In this document: positions 53,039 to 61,058 of the stretch, piece after piece
Position numbering within the stretch: the first letter of the stretch is position 1
Layout: each line of letters begins with the position of its first letter
Program-made: the position numbers and the translations under genes
Notes under the pieces: model-generated
What the model saw: only the letters and a program-made list of their open reading frames with translations
What the model was told of the DNA's origin: nothing
The model's database searches: none
Assembly: GCF_045310675.1 (NCBI RefSeq)
Contig: NZ_JBJHZZ010000002.1
Coordinates: 1 to 64,000 of the forward strand
Reading direction: 5' to 3'
DNA: 64,000 nt
DNA from: Clostridium_AT stratigraminis
GTDB taxonomy: Bacteria; Bacillota; Clostridia; Clostridiales; Clostridiaceae

Positions 53039-53905
53039 ATGAAACAAATAGTGAATCATAGTGCTTTTAAGTTTGCAATAATTTTAATTCTGGCAGCTTC
53101 TCTAATAGTTGTAGTTGGCATAGGGCAGAAGAAACAAAATAAATTAACTATGGAGCTTACAGCTTTGCAGAAGGAGGTTTCTAAAAATAGCCTTCAAAAT
53201 GATAGCAGTAAGGCAAGTAATATTGAACCTGCTGTTGAGCCTGCTTCTAAGCCTGCTTTAAGTGATATTACCTATAAAGGGGTTAATGCCTTAGGAAACT
53301 TTGATAATGACAGATGGAAAAATAAAAATTGGTATACCCTTGGTGATGGAATGTCTGCAGCAAATAATTATCAATTAAAGGTAAAAGCTATGACTGGCAT
53401 GGCTATGGTAACAAATGATGCAGCTGCCAATAGAGTTATGAAGAATTTAACTTCAAATATATCAGCAGAAAAATTGAAGGATATAGATCTTATAACTGTT
53501 CTTGCAGGTACAAATGACTATGCTTATAATACACCCCTTGGAACAATTGAGGATAAGGATACTCAAGCTACCTTCTATGGAAACGTTAAAAAGGTTATAA
53601 ATGAAATATTGAAGGTAAAACCGGATGCTAATATAGTATTCATTACTCCATTAAAAAGAGGGGCTTTCATGAATGAACCGGTATATCCAAATTCAAATGC
53701 TGCAGGCTATAAAATGGAGGATTATGTGCAAGGTATTAAAGCTGTTTGCAGCACCTATAATATATTAGTCTTGGATGCCTTTAATAAAAGCGGCATAACA
53801 GAAGATAACCTAAAGCTGTATACCATAGATAATTTAAGTTTAAATGAAAAGGGTTATCAAAAGCTTGGTCAGGTTATTGCTGATTATATTAAGACTATAA
53901 AATAA
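53039..53905 (+). CDS. SGNH-fold protein lacking the catalytic Ser and His
   Basis: 288 residues. One N-terminal membrane segment (FAIILILAASLIVVVGIG), a coiled-coil stretch and a Pro/Ala linker lead to an SGNH/GDSL hydrolase-like domain outside the cell. The GTND motif of block V is intact (VLAGTNDYAYN), and FITPLKRG follows. However, the GDSxT nucleophile block reads WYTLGDGMSAAN, and the DxxH block near the C-terminus reads DNLSLNEKGYQKLG where active relatives have DxLHPNxxGY. Both nucleophile and base are thus replaced. It may bind rather than cleave acyl groups on polysaccharide. It sits between the tyrosine-kinase operon and the LCP gene. Confidence 0.72.
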   Translation: MKQIVNHSAFKFAIILILAASLIVVVGIGQKKQNKLTMELTALQKEVSKNSLQNDSSKASNIEPAVEPASKPALSDITYKGVNALGNFDNDRWKNKNWYTLGDGMSAANNYQLKVKAMTGMAMVTNDAAANRVMKNLTSNISAEKLKDIDLITVLAGTNDYAYNTPLGTIEDKDTQATFYGNVKKVINEILKVKPDANIVFITPLKRGAFMNEPVYPNSNAAGYKMEDYVQGIKAVCSTYNILVLDAFNKSGITEDNLKLYTIDNLSLNEKGYQKLGQVIADYIKTIK

Positions 53906-54085
53906 TGCTTATATATTAATTATTTAATACATATAAATTTAAAGAATATAAGCTATCTAAAAATAATAATAATCAAGCTATAAAGTTAATAGTGTGTTTA
54001 AAATTACAGTGGTGTGCATAACTTAGAATTAAGTAATGTAAACTTATAATTTTTAGTATAAATTTGATATACAAGGAGTAATAGA

Positions 54086-55087
54086 ATGAAGAAAAATGGA
54101 AAAAGAAAAAAGATAATTATAGCAGTTATTATAGTCTTTGCAGCCTTAATTGCAGGAATAGGCATCTATTCATATTCACTCTTAAATAAAATTAAGAGTG
54201 CAGAGCTTCAAAAGGATAATAATTCCCTTGGAATTAAAGAAGAGGCAGTACAGCAGATTCAAAAGGAAGATCCTAAGCAGGAAGTTGTAAACATCGCTTT
54301 ATTTGGCTTAGATAGAAGATCAAAGGATGAAGCCAGCCGTTCTGATTCAATTATAGTAGCTTCTATTGACTATAATCATAATAAAATTAAGCTCTCCTCC
54401 ATTATGAGAGATACCTACGTAAACGTACCGGGTCATGGAATGACTAAAATAACCCATGCCTATGCCTACGGGGGACCGCAGCTGGCAATTAAGACCTTAA
54501 ATGAGAACTTTAATCTTAATATAAAGGATTATGTTACCGTGGATTTCTTTAGCCTGGAAAAAATAATTGATATCCTAGGCGGAGTTACTATTGATGTGAG
54601 AAATGAGGAGCTGCCCTACATAAACAGCTACATGAAGGAAGTTACTAATATTGAAAAAGAAAAAGTAACTCCTCTAACTTCCTCAGGAAGTATTAATTTA
54701 AATGGATTACAGGCTGTGGCCTACAGCAGAATAAGATATATAGGAAATGATTTTGAAAGAACGGAAAGGCAGAGGAAGGTTCTGACTCAAATGCTTACTA
54801 AAGTACAGGAGGCAGGAATAACAAAATATCCAAGTCTAGTTTCCACAATCTTGCCTTATGTTGAAACAAGTATTTCAAAAGGTGAAATAGTTTCCCTTGG
54901 TGCAGGTATTTTATCCAAAGGAATGAAGACCATAGACCAGGAGAGATTCCCTGCAGATGGCAATTGGAAGAACTTAATGATAAATAATGTATATTATTTA
55001 GGGACTGATATAAAGCTCACAACTGATCAGCTCCACAAATATATTTATGAGGATATTAAGCCAAATTCAGGCGCAGTTACAAAATAA
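54086..55087 (+). CDS. LytR-CpsA-Psr (LCP) family phosphotransferase
   Basis: 333 residues. One N-terminal membrane segment (KIIIAVIIVFAALIAGIGIYSYSLL) anchors an extracellular LCP domain: VNIALFGLDRRSKDEASRSDSIIVASID, LSSIMRDTYVNVPGHGMTKITHAYAYGG, VTVDFFSLEKIIDILGGVTIDV, LNGLQAVAYSRIRYIGNDFERTERQRKVL. The conserved Arg and Asp residues that bind the polyprenyl diphosphate are present. LCP enzymes move teichoic acids or capsular polymers from undecaprenyl diphosphate to peptidoglycan. ATG 54086 follows AAGGAG. In this setting it may attach the EPS polymer or the anionic polymer that CWB2 proteins bind. Confidence 0.92.
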   Translation: MKKNGKRKKIIIAVIIVFAALIAGIGIYSYSLLNKIKSAELQKDNNSLGIKEEAVQQIQKEDPKQEVVNIALFGLDRRSKDEASRSDSIIVASIDYNHNKIKLSSIMRDTYVNVPGHGMTKITHAYAYGGPQLAIKTLNENFNLNIKDYVTVDFFSLEKIIDILGGVTIDVRNEELPYINSYMKEVTNIEKEKVTPLTSSGSINLNGLQAVAYSRIRYIGNDFERTERQRKVLTQMLTKVQEAGITKYPSLVSTILPYVETSISKGEIVSLGAGILSKGMKTIDQERFPADGNWKNLMINNVYYLGTDIKLTTDQLHKYIYEDIKPNSGAVTK

Positions 55088-55180
55088 CCAGTACTTTTGC
55101 AGCAATCAGCTCATGTAACATATTTATATTACAGCTTATTCTTATATAAAAATGAATGATAATTAACAAATAATTATTAA

Positions 55181-55208
55181 AAAGGAAAGCTTATGCTTTC
55201 TTTTTTTG
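55181..55208 (+). terminator. Terminator after the LCP gene
   Basis: AAAGGAAAGC (55181-55190) pairs with GCTTTCTTTT (55195-55204) around TTAT with one mismatch, in a long T-run. Confidence 0.8.
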
Positions 55209-55268
55209 TCACCTAAATAATACCTCCTGATTATAATGTATCAAGTAAATATAAAGGGGGGATGTAAG

Positions 55269-55967
55269 ATGATGAACGTAAGTATAATTACTTTAAGAGA
55301 GTGCATTGAAATGCTCATAGTTTTAACAGCACTAACTACCTATATTGTTAAGCTAGACAAAAGAGAACTTACCAAGTATATATATTCTGGTGTTCTTGGT
55401 GGCCTTGCTGTAAGCTTTCTTGCAAGTTTTTTCCTATATAGTCAAACTGCATACTTAAGCGGATATACAAAAGAGCTCTTTAATGGTTCGTTAATGCTTT
55501 TTCTCTCTGCCATTGTTGTGTATTTTATTATATGGATGAGAAGGCAGAAGAAAAATTATAATTTACCAATTGAAGAAAGATATAATATTAAACTTACAGG
55601 ACTAGGTTTATTCATATTTTCCTTTTTAACAGTATTTAGAGAAACTCTTGAGATAATAATTTTTATTATTCCTCTTATGACAGAGGGCACTTTAGCTATA
55701 ATTATAGGTGCCTTAATAGGTTTTGCAATGTCCTTACTAGTCATGCTCCTGTTCTATAAGACAAGCATAAAGTTAAGTATGGGCCTCCTATTTGATCTTA
55801 TTTCAATACTCATGATATATGTAGGTGCAAGCATGTTTGGAGAAGGCATAAGCCTTATATTTCCTAGTGGAGGGGCACAGTTACAACAAGTAGGAATGCT
55901 TGCTTATGGAGTTCCAGCCATGTTTATATTTATTAAAATCATAATTAAGGATTATATTAAAAAGTAG
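55269..55967 (+). CDS. FTR1 family permease (iron-type)
   Basis: 232 residues from ATG 55269, eight bases after GGGGGG; a GTA-rich extension upstream is unlikely to be translated. Seven membrane segments. Two RExxE-type motifs mark the FTR1/EfeU family: LRECIEML in segment 1 and FRETLEIIIF in segment 4, both expected to bind ferric or ferrous iron during transport. The length is close to that of EfeU. No EfeO/EfeB or multicopper partner is adjacent, as in other clostridial FTR1 genes. Substrate iron is likely by family but not shown by context. Confidence 0.8.
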   Translation: MMNVSIITLRECIEMLIVLTALTTYIVKLDKRELTKYIYSGVLGGLAVSFLASFFLYSQTAYLSGYTKELFNGSLMLFLSAIVVYFIIWMRRQKKNYNLPIEERYNIKLTGLGLFIFSFLTVFRETLEIIIFIIPLMTEGTLAIIIGALIGFAMSLLVMLLFYKTSIKLSMGLLFDLISILMIYVGASMFGEGISLIFPSGGAQLQQVGMLAYGVPAMFIFIKIIIKDYIKK

Positions 55968-56178
55968 TATATTTTATCTAATAATTGGTAAAAATAAAAG
56001 AATGCATAATAGTGCAACTGATTCATTTTATTACTTGGCAGCTTAAGCTGCTATTTTTTTTTGCTAATCCAGAAGATTTAATTTTCTTTAAAAAATATTC
56101 AACAAGCAATTATAATGGAATAAAATTTTCATTATTGTGTAAAATATGGTTAACAATATTGAGAAAGGTGGTTTTTTT

Positions 56179-56541
56179 ATGAATGGTGACTTGAGCTGCA
56201 GTGCTCTTAGCTGTGTGCATAATATGAGTGGACTTTGCTCAGCAAACCAAATTCATGTTGTAGGAAGCAGCGCTCACAGCAGTGCTCAAACAATGTGCAA
56301 TACCTTTGCTGAAAAGGGTATTAAGAATGCTTTTACTCATCTTACTAATATGAATTTTGGCGGTGAAGTTAAGCAGTTGTTTACCAATACCTCAATTGAA
56401 ATGAGTCCTATAATTAAATGTGATGCTCTTAACTGCAACTATAATGATAATAGAGCTTGTTCAGCTCCACACGTACAGGTTCATGGGCCAGATGCTAGTT
56501 CCATTGAAGGAACCCAATGTGAGACATTTGTAAAATATTAA
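56179..56541 (+). CDS. DUF1540 domain protein, two copies
   Basis: 120 residues from ATG 56179, after AAAGGTGG; the longer open frame upstream has no ribosome site. Two DUF1540 modules are visible: CSALSCVHNMSGLCSANQIHV with MCNTF, and CDALNCNYNDNRACSAPHVQV with QCETF. Each has four cysteines in a CxxxxC-x8-C-x20-C arrangement that suggests metal binding. The family is found mainly in spore-forming Firmicutes and its function is not known. No membrane segment. The gene is single and ends before the lysine riboswitch promoter. Confidence 0.88.
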   Translation: MNGDLSCSALSCVHNMSGLCSANQIHVVGSSAHSSAQTMCNTFAEKGIKNAFTHLTNMNFGGEVKQLFTNTSIEMSPIIKCDALNCNYNDNRACSAPHVQVHGPDASSIEGTQCETFVKY

Positions 56542-56602
56542 AAAAATTTTATAAAAAATTTAGTTGTAAACAGTTACATTTACAATATTATACAACTAGA
56601 TG

Positions 56603-56629
56603 TTGACATATTTAATTAATTGTTATAAA
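56603..56629 (+). promoter_or_regulatory. Promoter of the lysine-riboswitch transcript
   Basis: TTGACA (56603-56608) and TATAAA (56624-56629) are 15 bases apart, slightly short but well placed, 40 bases before the aptamer. Confidence 0.5.
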
Positions 56630-56668
56630 GTAAATATAACAATTAAATAAGACCTCACTTTTACGGTG

Positions 56669-56818
56669 GGGTAGAGGCGCGGTGCTTATTAGTCCTTAGC
56701 GGAGCTTGAGAAACATTGAAACTAGGGAGAAGGATTCATCGCCGAAGCTTATAATATTCTCTATATTATTTGCTGGGTCTGCAGTTAAGAGCTGCAGGAC
56801 TGTCTCAATAGACTACCC
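56669..56818 (+). ncRNA. Lysine riboswitch (L box)
   Basis: The L-box signature blocks occur in order: GTAGAGGCGC (56671-56680), TTAGT and GCGGAGC, AGGGAGAAGG (56724-56733), CGCCGAAGC (56750-56758), GCTGGGT (56772-56778), GCAGGACTGTC (56794-56804). GGGTAG (56669-56674) closes P1 with CTACCC (56813-56818). It binds lysine. A terminator at 56886-56911 lies before the transporter genes, so high lysine should stop transcription of the amino acid ABC operon, as in other L-box cases. This implies a lysine importer. Confidence 0.95.
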
Positions 56819-56885
56819 GGTTTATTGAGTTGTGCTATCTCATTTGGGAAATGTAGGGGTTTAGGAGCAAGTGTGCACATTGCGG

Positions 56886-56911
56886 CCTGAGGTTACCTCA
56901 GGTCTTTTTTT
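56886..56911 (+). terminator. Riboswitch-controlled terminator
   Basis: CCTGAGG (56886-56892) pairs with CCTCAGG (56896-56902), followed by TCTTTTTTT. It lies between the lysine aptamer and the first transporter gene and is the probable regulatory terminator. Confidence 0.88.
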
Positions 56912-57012
56912 GTTCAAAAAAAGACTGAAATGAGAAATTAAAAAATCCAAATGAAAGATTAGCCTTTTTTAACTGCAAAAGCAGAAAATATAATAAAAAG
57001 GAGATATGTAAA

Positions 57013-57861
57013 ATGAAAAGAAAATTTTGGTCATTAATGGCAATGTCACTATCAGCAGTATTAGTTTTAGGAGGTTGCGGGACAAGCAATGCCTCAAAGG
57101 ATACAAAGGCACAGGCAGCAAATGATGCTGGAACCTTTAGAATTGGACTCGAATGTGGATACGCACCCTTTAACTGGACGCAATCAGACAGTTCAAATGG
57201 TGCAGTTAAAATAGATGGCAGCGCAGAATATGCGGGGGGCTATGATATTGAGATAGCTAAGAAAATAGCAGATGGACTTGGGAAAAAATTAGTGGTAGTT
57301 AAAACTGAATGGGATGGTCTTGTACCAGCCTTGACTTCAGGTAAAATAGATGCAATTATTGCAGGTATGTCACCAACAGAAAAACGTAAAGAGACAATAG
57401 ATTTCACAAATAACTACTATAAATCAGATTTAGTTATGGTAGTTAAAAAAGGCGGAAAGTATGACAACGCTGCATCAATTCAGGATTTCAGCGGAGCAAA
57501 GGTAACTGCTCAATTAAATACCTTCCATTATTCAGTAATAGATCAAATAAAGGGTGTTCAAAAGCAGCCTGCCATGGATAACTTCCCGGCAATGAGAGTT
57601 GCACTACAAGCAGGTATGATTGACGGCTATGTTTCAGAACGTCCAGAAGGGGTTAGTGCTTCTGCAGTAAACTCAGCTTTTAAAATGGTAGAGTTCAAAG
57701 ACGGCTTTGTTACTTCACCAGACGATACAGCAATTGCTGTAGGTGTTGCTAAGGGCAGTGATTTAACTGAAAAGATTAATAAAATTTTAGCCACTATACC
57801 TGTTGATCAGCAAAAATCCATTATGGATAGTGCTATTAAGAATCAGCCAGCAGCAAAATAA
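57013..57861 (+). CDS. Amino acid ABC transporter, substrate-binding lipoprotein (probably lysine)
   Basis: 282 residues. The signal sequence ends in the lipobox LGGCG, with lipidated Cys22. The mature part is a family-3 periplasmic-type binding protein: FRIGLECGYAPFNWTQ, GYDIEIAKKIADGLGKKLVVVKTEWDGLVPALTSGKIDAIIAGMSPTEKRKETIDFTNNYY, and a DGFVTSPDDTAIAVGVAKGS near the end. Acidic residues (Asp/Glu) in the binding region fit a basic amino acid. It is the first gene after a lysine riboswitch and is followed by the permease and the ATPase, so lysine uptake is the likely job. Confidence 0.9.
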   Translation: MKRKFWSLMAMSLSAVLVLGGCGTSNASKDTKAQAANDAGTFRIGLECGYAPFNWTQSDSSNGAVKIDGSAEYAGGYDIEIAKKIADGLGKKLVVVKTEWDGLVPALTSGKIDAIIAGMSPTEKRKETIDFTNNYYKSDLVMVVKKGGKYDNAASIQDFSGAKVTAQLNTFHYSVIDQIKGVQKQPAMDNFPAMRVALQAGMIDGYVSERPEGVSASAVNSAFKMVEFKDGFVTSPDDTAIAVGVAKGSDLTEKINKILATIPVDQQKSIMDSAIKNQPAAK

Positions 57862-57962
57862 ATAATATAAAAATTATTAAGACATTATAGAGGGGGCTTG
57901 GCTTAAATTAGATTTTAGATTGGACAAGCTACCCGGCACAGATAAAGCAGGAGTGATTAAAA

Positions 57963-58691
57963 ATGAGTTTTCAATGGGTATTAAAAATTATTACAGATAA
58001 CTGGCCAATGTTCCTTCGAGGAGCGGGCATGACACTTTTTATTTCAATGATTGGTACTATTTTAGGTTTTTTTATTGGTCTTATAATAGGTGTTGTACGG
58101 ACTATACCAATGCCTGAAAGAGGTATAAAGAAGATATTTCTTAAAATTATAAATTCTGTTCTTTTTATATATATAGAATTATTCCGTGGAACCCCAATGA
58201 TTGTACAAGCTATGGTAATCTACTATGGTTCTGCTCTAGCTTTCGGAGTAGATATGAACAGGTTAACAGCAGCAATTTTTATTGTTTCAATTAATACAGG
58301 TGCCTACATGTCTGAAATTATACGCGGAGGTATTGTTTCAATCGATAAAGGACAAACTGAGGCAGCACAGGCTATTGGTATGACCCATCTTCAAACTATG
58401 GTTAATATTGTACTGCCTCAGGCAATCCGCAATATCCTACCGGCAATGGGTAATGAATTTGTAATTAATATAAAAGATACATCAGTACTTAACGTAATTT
58501 CTGTAACAGAGCTCTATTTCCAAACTAAATCAATTTCAGGAAATAATTTTAGATACTTTGAATCCTTTTTCGTTGCATGTATTCTTTATTTTATAATGAC
58601 CTTTACAGTAACAAGAATTTTACGTTTTATAGAGAAGAAAATAGATGGACCAGAAAATTACACTATGTATGCTAATCAGATGCAGGTATAG
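57963..58691 (+). CDS. Amino acid ABC transporter, permease
   Basis: 242 residues with five membrane segments. The HisM/HisQ family pattern is clear: FLRGAGMTLFISMIGTILGFFIG, ELFRGTPMIVQAMVIYYG, NTGAYMSEIIRGGIVSIDKGQTEAAQAIGMTHLQTMVNIVLPQAIRNILPAMGNEFV, with the EAA loop EAAQAIGM that docks on the ATPase. It belongs to the lysine-riboswitch operon. Single permease, so the transporter is probably a homodimer. ATG 57963 follows AGGAGTG. Confidence 0.93.
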   Translation: MSFQWVLKIITDNWPMFLRGAGMTLFISMIGTILGFFIGLIIGVVRTIPMPERGIKKIFLKIINSVLFIYIELFRGTPMIVQAMVIYYGSALAFGVDMNRLTAAIFIVSINTGAYMSEIIRGGIVSIDKGQTEAAQAIGMTHLQTMVNIVLPQAIRNILPAMGNEFVINIKDTSVLNVISVTELYFQTKSISGNNFRYFESFFVACILYFIMTFTVTRILRFIEKKIDGPENYTMYANQMQV

Positions 58692-58734
58692 GAAATGTAT
58701 TTATAAAAATAAAAATTGCAAGGAGATTAGGAAA

Positions 58735-59463
58735 ATGGAAAATGTAATTGAGGTTCAGCATTTAAATAAATCCTTTGGAACTCATGAAGTACTAAAGGAC
58801 ATAGATTTCTCAGTAAAAAAAGGAGAAGTAGTATGCATTATAGGTTCTTCTGGCTCAGGAAAATCAACACTTCTTCGCTGCATTAATCTTTTAGAGAAAC
58901 CAACCGGCGGAGAAATTATCTACAGCGGAGAAGATATTTTAGATGATAAGCATAATATATATAAGTATCGTACAAAGCTAGGTATGGTATTTCAGCAGTT
59001 TAATTTATTTGACAATCATAATGTTCTGCATAATTGTATTGTTGGACAAATAAAGGTACTGAAGCGCTCAAAGGAAGAAGCTAAAAAGGTAGCCTTAAAG
59101 TATTTAAGGGTTGTAGGCATGGAGCAGTATGTTAATGCCAAGCCAAAGCAGCTATCTGGGGGGCAGAAGCAGCGTGTAGCAATTGCTAGAGCACTTTCAA
59201 TGGAGCCCGATGTTATTCTTTTTGATGAACCAACCTCAGCACTGGATCCTGAAATGGTTGGCGAAGTTCTAAAGGTTATGAAGGAACTAGCTCAAAGCGG
59301 TCTTACAATGCTTGTAGTTACTCATGAAATGAGCTTTGCAAGAGAAGTATCAGACCGTGTTGTATTCATGGATAAAGGTGTTATAGCAGAAGAGGGAACT
59401 CCGGAGCAAATCTTTACCAATCCTAAAGTAGAGCGTACAAAAGAGTTTTTAAAAATAATTTAA
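58735..59463 (+). CDS. Amino acid ABC transporter, ATP-binding protein
   Basis: 242 residues from ATG 58735, eight bases after AAGGAG; the open frame upstream overlaps the permease and lacks a ribosome site. Walker A GSSGSGKST, Q-loop VFQQFNLFDNHNV, signature LSGGQKQR, Walker B VILFDEPTSALD and switch VVTHEMSF are all present. It is a polar amino acid (GlnQ/HisP-like) importer ATPase. It is the last gene of the lysine-regulated operon, which ends at a T-rich palindrome at 59564. Confidence 0.95.
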   Translation: MENVIEVQHLNKSFGTHEVLKDIDFSVKKGEVVCIIGSSGSGKSTLLRCINLLEKPTGGEIIYSGEDILDDKHNIYKYRTKLGMVFQQFNLFDNHNVLHNCIVGQIKVLKRSKEEAKKVALKYLRVVGMEQYVNAKPKQLSGGQKQRVAIARALSMEPDVILFDEPTSALDPEMVGEVLKVMKELAQSGLTMLVVTHEMSFAREVSDRVVFMDKGVIAEEGTPEQIFTNPKVERTKEFLKII

Positions 59464-59509
59464 TGGCATTCGCATAAGAATTACTTATTTAAAATTTAAA
59501 TGGTATTTA

Positions 59510-59527
59510 TATGAGTTATTACTTATT
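59510..59527 (+). repeat. 18-base direct repeat, left copy
   Basis: TATGAGTTATTACTTATT occurs here and again at 60951-60968, exactly, on either side of the glycerate kinase gene. The second copy contains the stop codon of that gene. Confidence 0.8.
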
Positions 59528-59563
59528 GTGTAAAAGATATATAAAGTGATTTTTGAAGGAGCA

Positions 59564-59616
59564 GCTAAATGCAGCAGGAGAAACGTCCCCCTGCCGCGTT
59601 TAGCCGTTCTTTTTTT
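59564..59616 (+). terminator. Terminator of the ABC operon; repeat copy 3
   Basis: GCTAAATGCAGCAGG (59564-59578) pairs imperfectly with CCTGCCGCGTTTAGC (59590-59604), followed by CGTTCTTTTTTT. The loop carries AGAAACGTCC, so the core CAGGAGAAACGTCCC matches the palindrome at 43660. The remainder of 59617-59812 shows no gene. Confidence 0.82.
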
Positions 59617-59812
59617 AGCTTGCCGCATTTTAAAATTTCTGAAAGGATAGGAAGCTGAAATGCATTAAGAAATATTTCCTAAATAAAAAAACAGCTATAT
59701 TAATTAGAATCATAGACTAATCAAAATATCTGGGAGCTAAAGGTATTGCTTTTTTAGCAGGGAAATGGGAAACTGAACATATATTCAATTGAATGAAAGG
59801 CAGGTGGATTGG

Positions 59813-60955
59813 ATGAAGGTAGTTATTGCAATTGACTCTTTAAAGGGCAGTCTTACATCAGTTGAAGCTGGTAATGCTATTAAAGAGGGAATCTTGAATG
59901 TAACTGATGCAGACGTTATTGTTAAACCATTAGCTGATGGCGGAGAAGGAACCACTGAGGCATTAGTTGAAGGCCTTGGCGGAGAAATGGTTAGCATTTG
60001 TGTTATGGGGCCTCAAAGGGGTAAAATAAAGGCTTCCTATGGATATATTAGTGAATCAGCTACGGCAATTATTGAAATGGCAGCAGCTTCAGGGATTATA
60101 TTAGTTGGAACAGAAAAAAATCCTATGGAAGCAACAACCTATGGGGTGGGAGAAATGATTAAAGATGCCATAGTGAGGGGGTGCAGGAATTTCATTATTG
60201 GTATTGGAGGAAGTGCTACTAATGATGGCGGTATTGGGATGCTCACAGCCTTAGGCTTTGAATTTCACGATAAAAATGGTAATAAATTAGGGTTTGGAGC
60301 AAAGGATTTAGGTAAGATTTCTGCAATTTCCACTGAAAATATTATGACTGAGCTTTCTAAATGTAATTTTAAAATAGCCTGCGATGTAATTAATCCTTTG
60401 TGCGGGGCCAACGGAGCCACCTATATTTATGGCCCTCAAAAGGGCGTAACCGAGGAGATAAAAGAAAAATTGGATAAGGATATGGCTCATTATGCGCTGG
60501 TAACAAAAGAGCATTTTAAGAGTGATTATTCTGAGACTCCCGGAGCTGGAGCAGCAGGTGGTCTTGGATTTGCCTTCTTAAGCTATTTAAATAGTGAGCT
60601 GCAGCCGGGAATTGAATTAGTTTTAAGTGCGGTAAAATTAGAAGAATGTATTAAAGAGGCTGATTATGTAATTACAGGAGAAGGATGCCTGGATGAGCAG
60701 ACAGCAATGGGGAAGGCTCCAGTGGGAATAGCAAGGTTAGCTAAAAAATATGGCAAAATTGTTATTGCCTTGGCTGGCAGTGTTACTGAAGATGCAGTCA
60801 AATGCAATGAAAAGGGTATAGATGCATATTTCTCAATTTTAACAAAAGCTATTTCACTGCAGGAAGCCATGGATCACGAAACTGCAAGGAAGAATGTGGT
60901 TAAGACCACAGAACAAATTTTTCGGCTCATAAAAGCTGTAAGGGCATCCGTATGA
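59813..60955 (+). CDS. Glycerate kinase (GarK/GlxK family)
   Basis: 380 residues from ATG 59813, six bases after AGGTGG; the TTG-initiated extension upstream lacks a ribosome site. Typical blocks: VVIAIDSLKGSLTSVEAG, VKPLADGGEGTTEALV, IIGIGGSATNDGGIGMLTALGFEF, ACDVINPLCGANGATYIYGPQKG, TPGAGAAGGLGFAF and DYVITGEGCLDEQTAMGKAPVGIARLAKKY. The enzyme phosphorylates D-glycerate to 2- or 3-phosphoglycerate with ATP in the cytoplasm, in glycerate or hydroxypyruvate use. It stands alone and is flanked by an exact 18-base direct repeat. Which phosphoglycerate it forms cannot be told here. Confidence 0.92.
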   Translation: MKVVIAIDSLKGSLTSVEAGNAIKEGILNVTDADVIVKPLADGGEGTTEALVEGLGGEMVSICVMGPQRGKIKASYGYISESATAIIEMAAASGIILVGTEKNPMEATTYGVGEMIKDAIVRGCRNFIIGIGGSATNDGGIGMLTALGFEFHDKNGNKLGFGAKDLGKISAISTENIMTELSKCNFKIACDVINPLCGANGATYIYGPQKGVTEEIKEKLDKDMAHYALVTKEHFKSDYSETPGAGAAGGLGFAFLSYLNSELQPGIELVLSAVKLEECIKEADYVITGEGCLDEQTAMGKAPVGIARLAKKYGKIVIALAGSVTEDAVKCNEKGIDAYFSILTKAISLQEAMDHETARKNVVKTTEQIFRLIKAVRASV

Positions 60956-60968
60956 GTTATTACTTATT
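60951..60968 (+). repeat. 18-base direct repeat, right copy
   Basis: TATGAGTTATTACTTATT, identical to 59510-59527. It covers the last codon and stop of glycerate kinase. Confidence 0.8.
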
Positions 60969-61058
60969 AAAATTAAAAGGCCGCCTTTTGTGTCCTATTA
61001 AGTAATATGCAACTTTGCTGCTACCTGTAATAGTTCTATTAATGATATTTGTAGATGC

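Noticed and set aside
55985..56182. 65-codon open frame before the DUF1540 gene
   Set aside because: No ribosome site and no recognisable domain; it overlaps the DUF1540 start.
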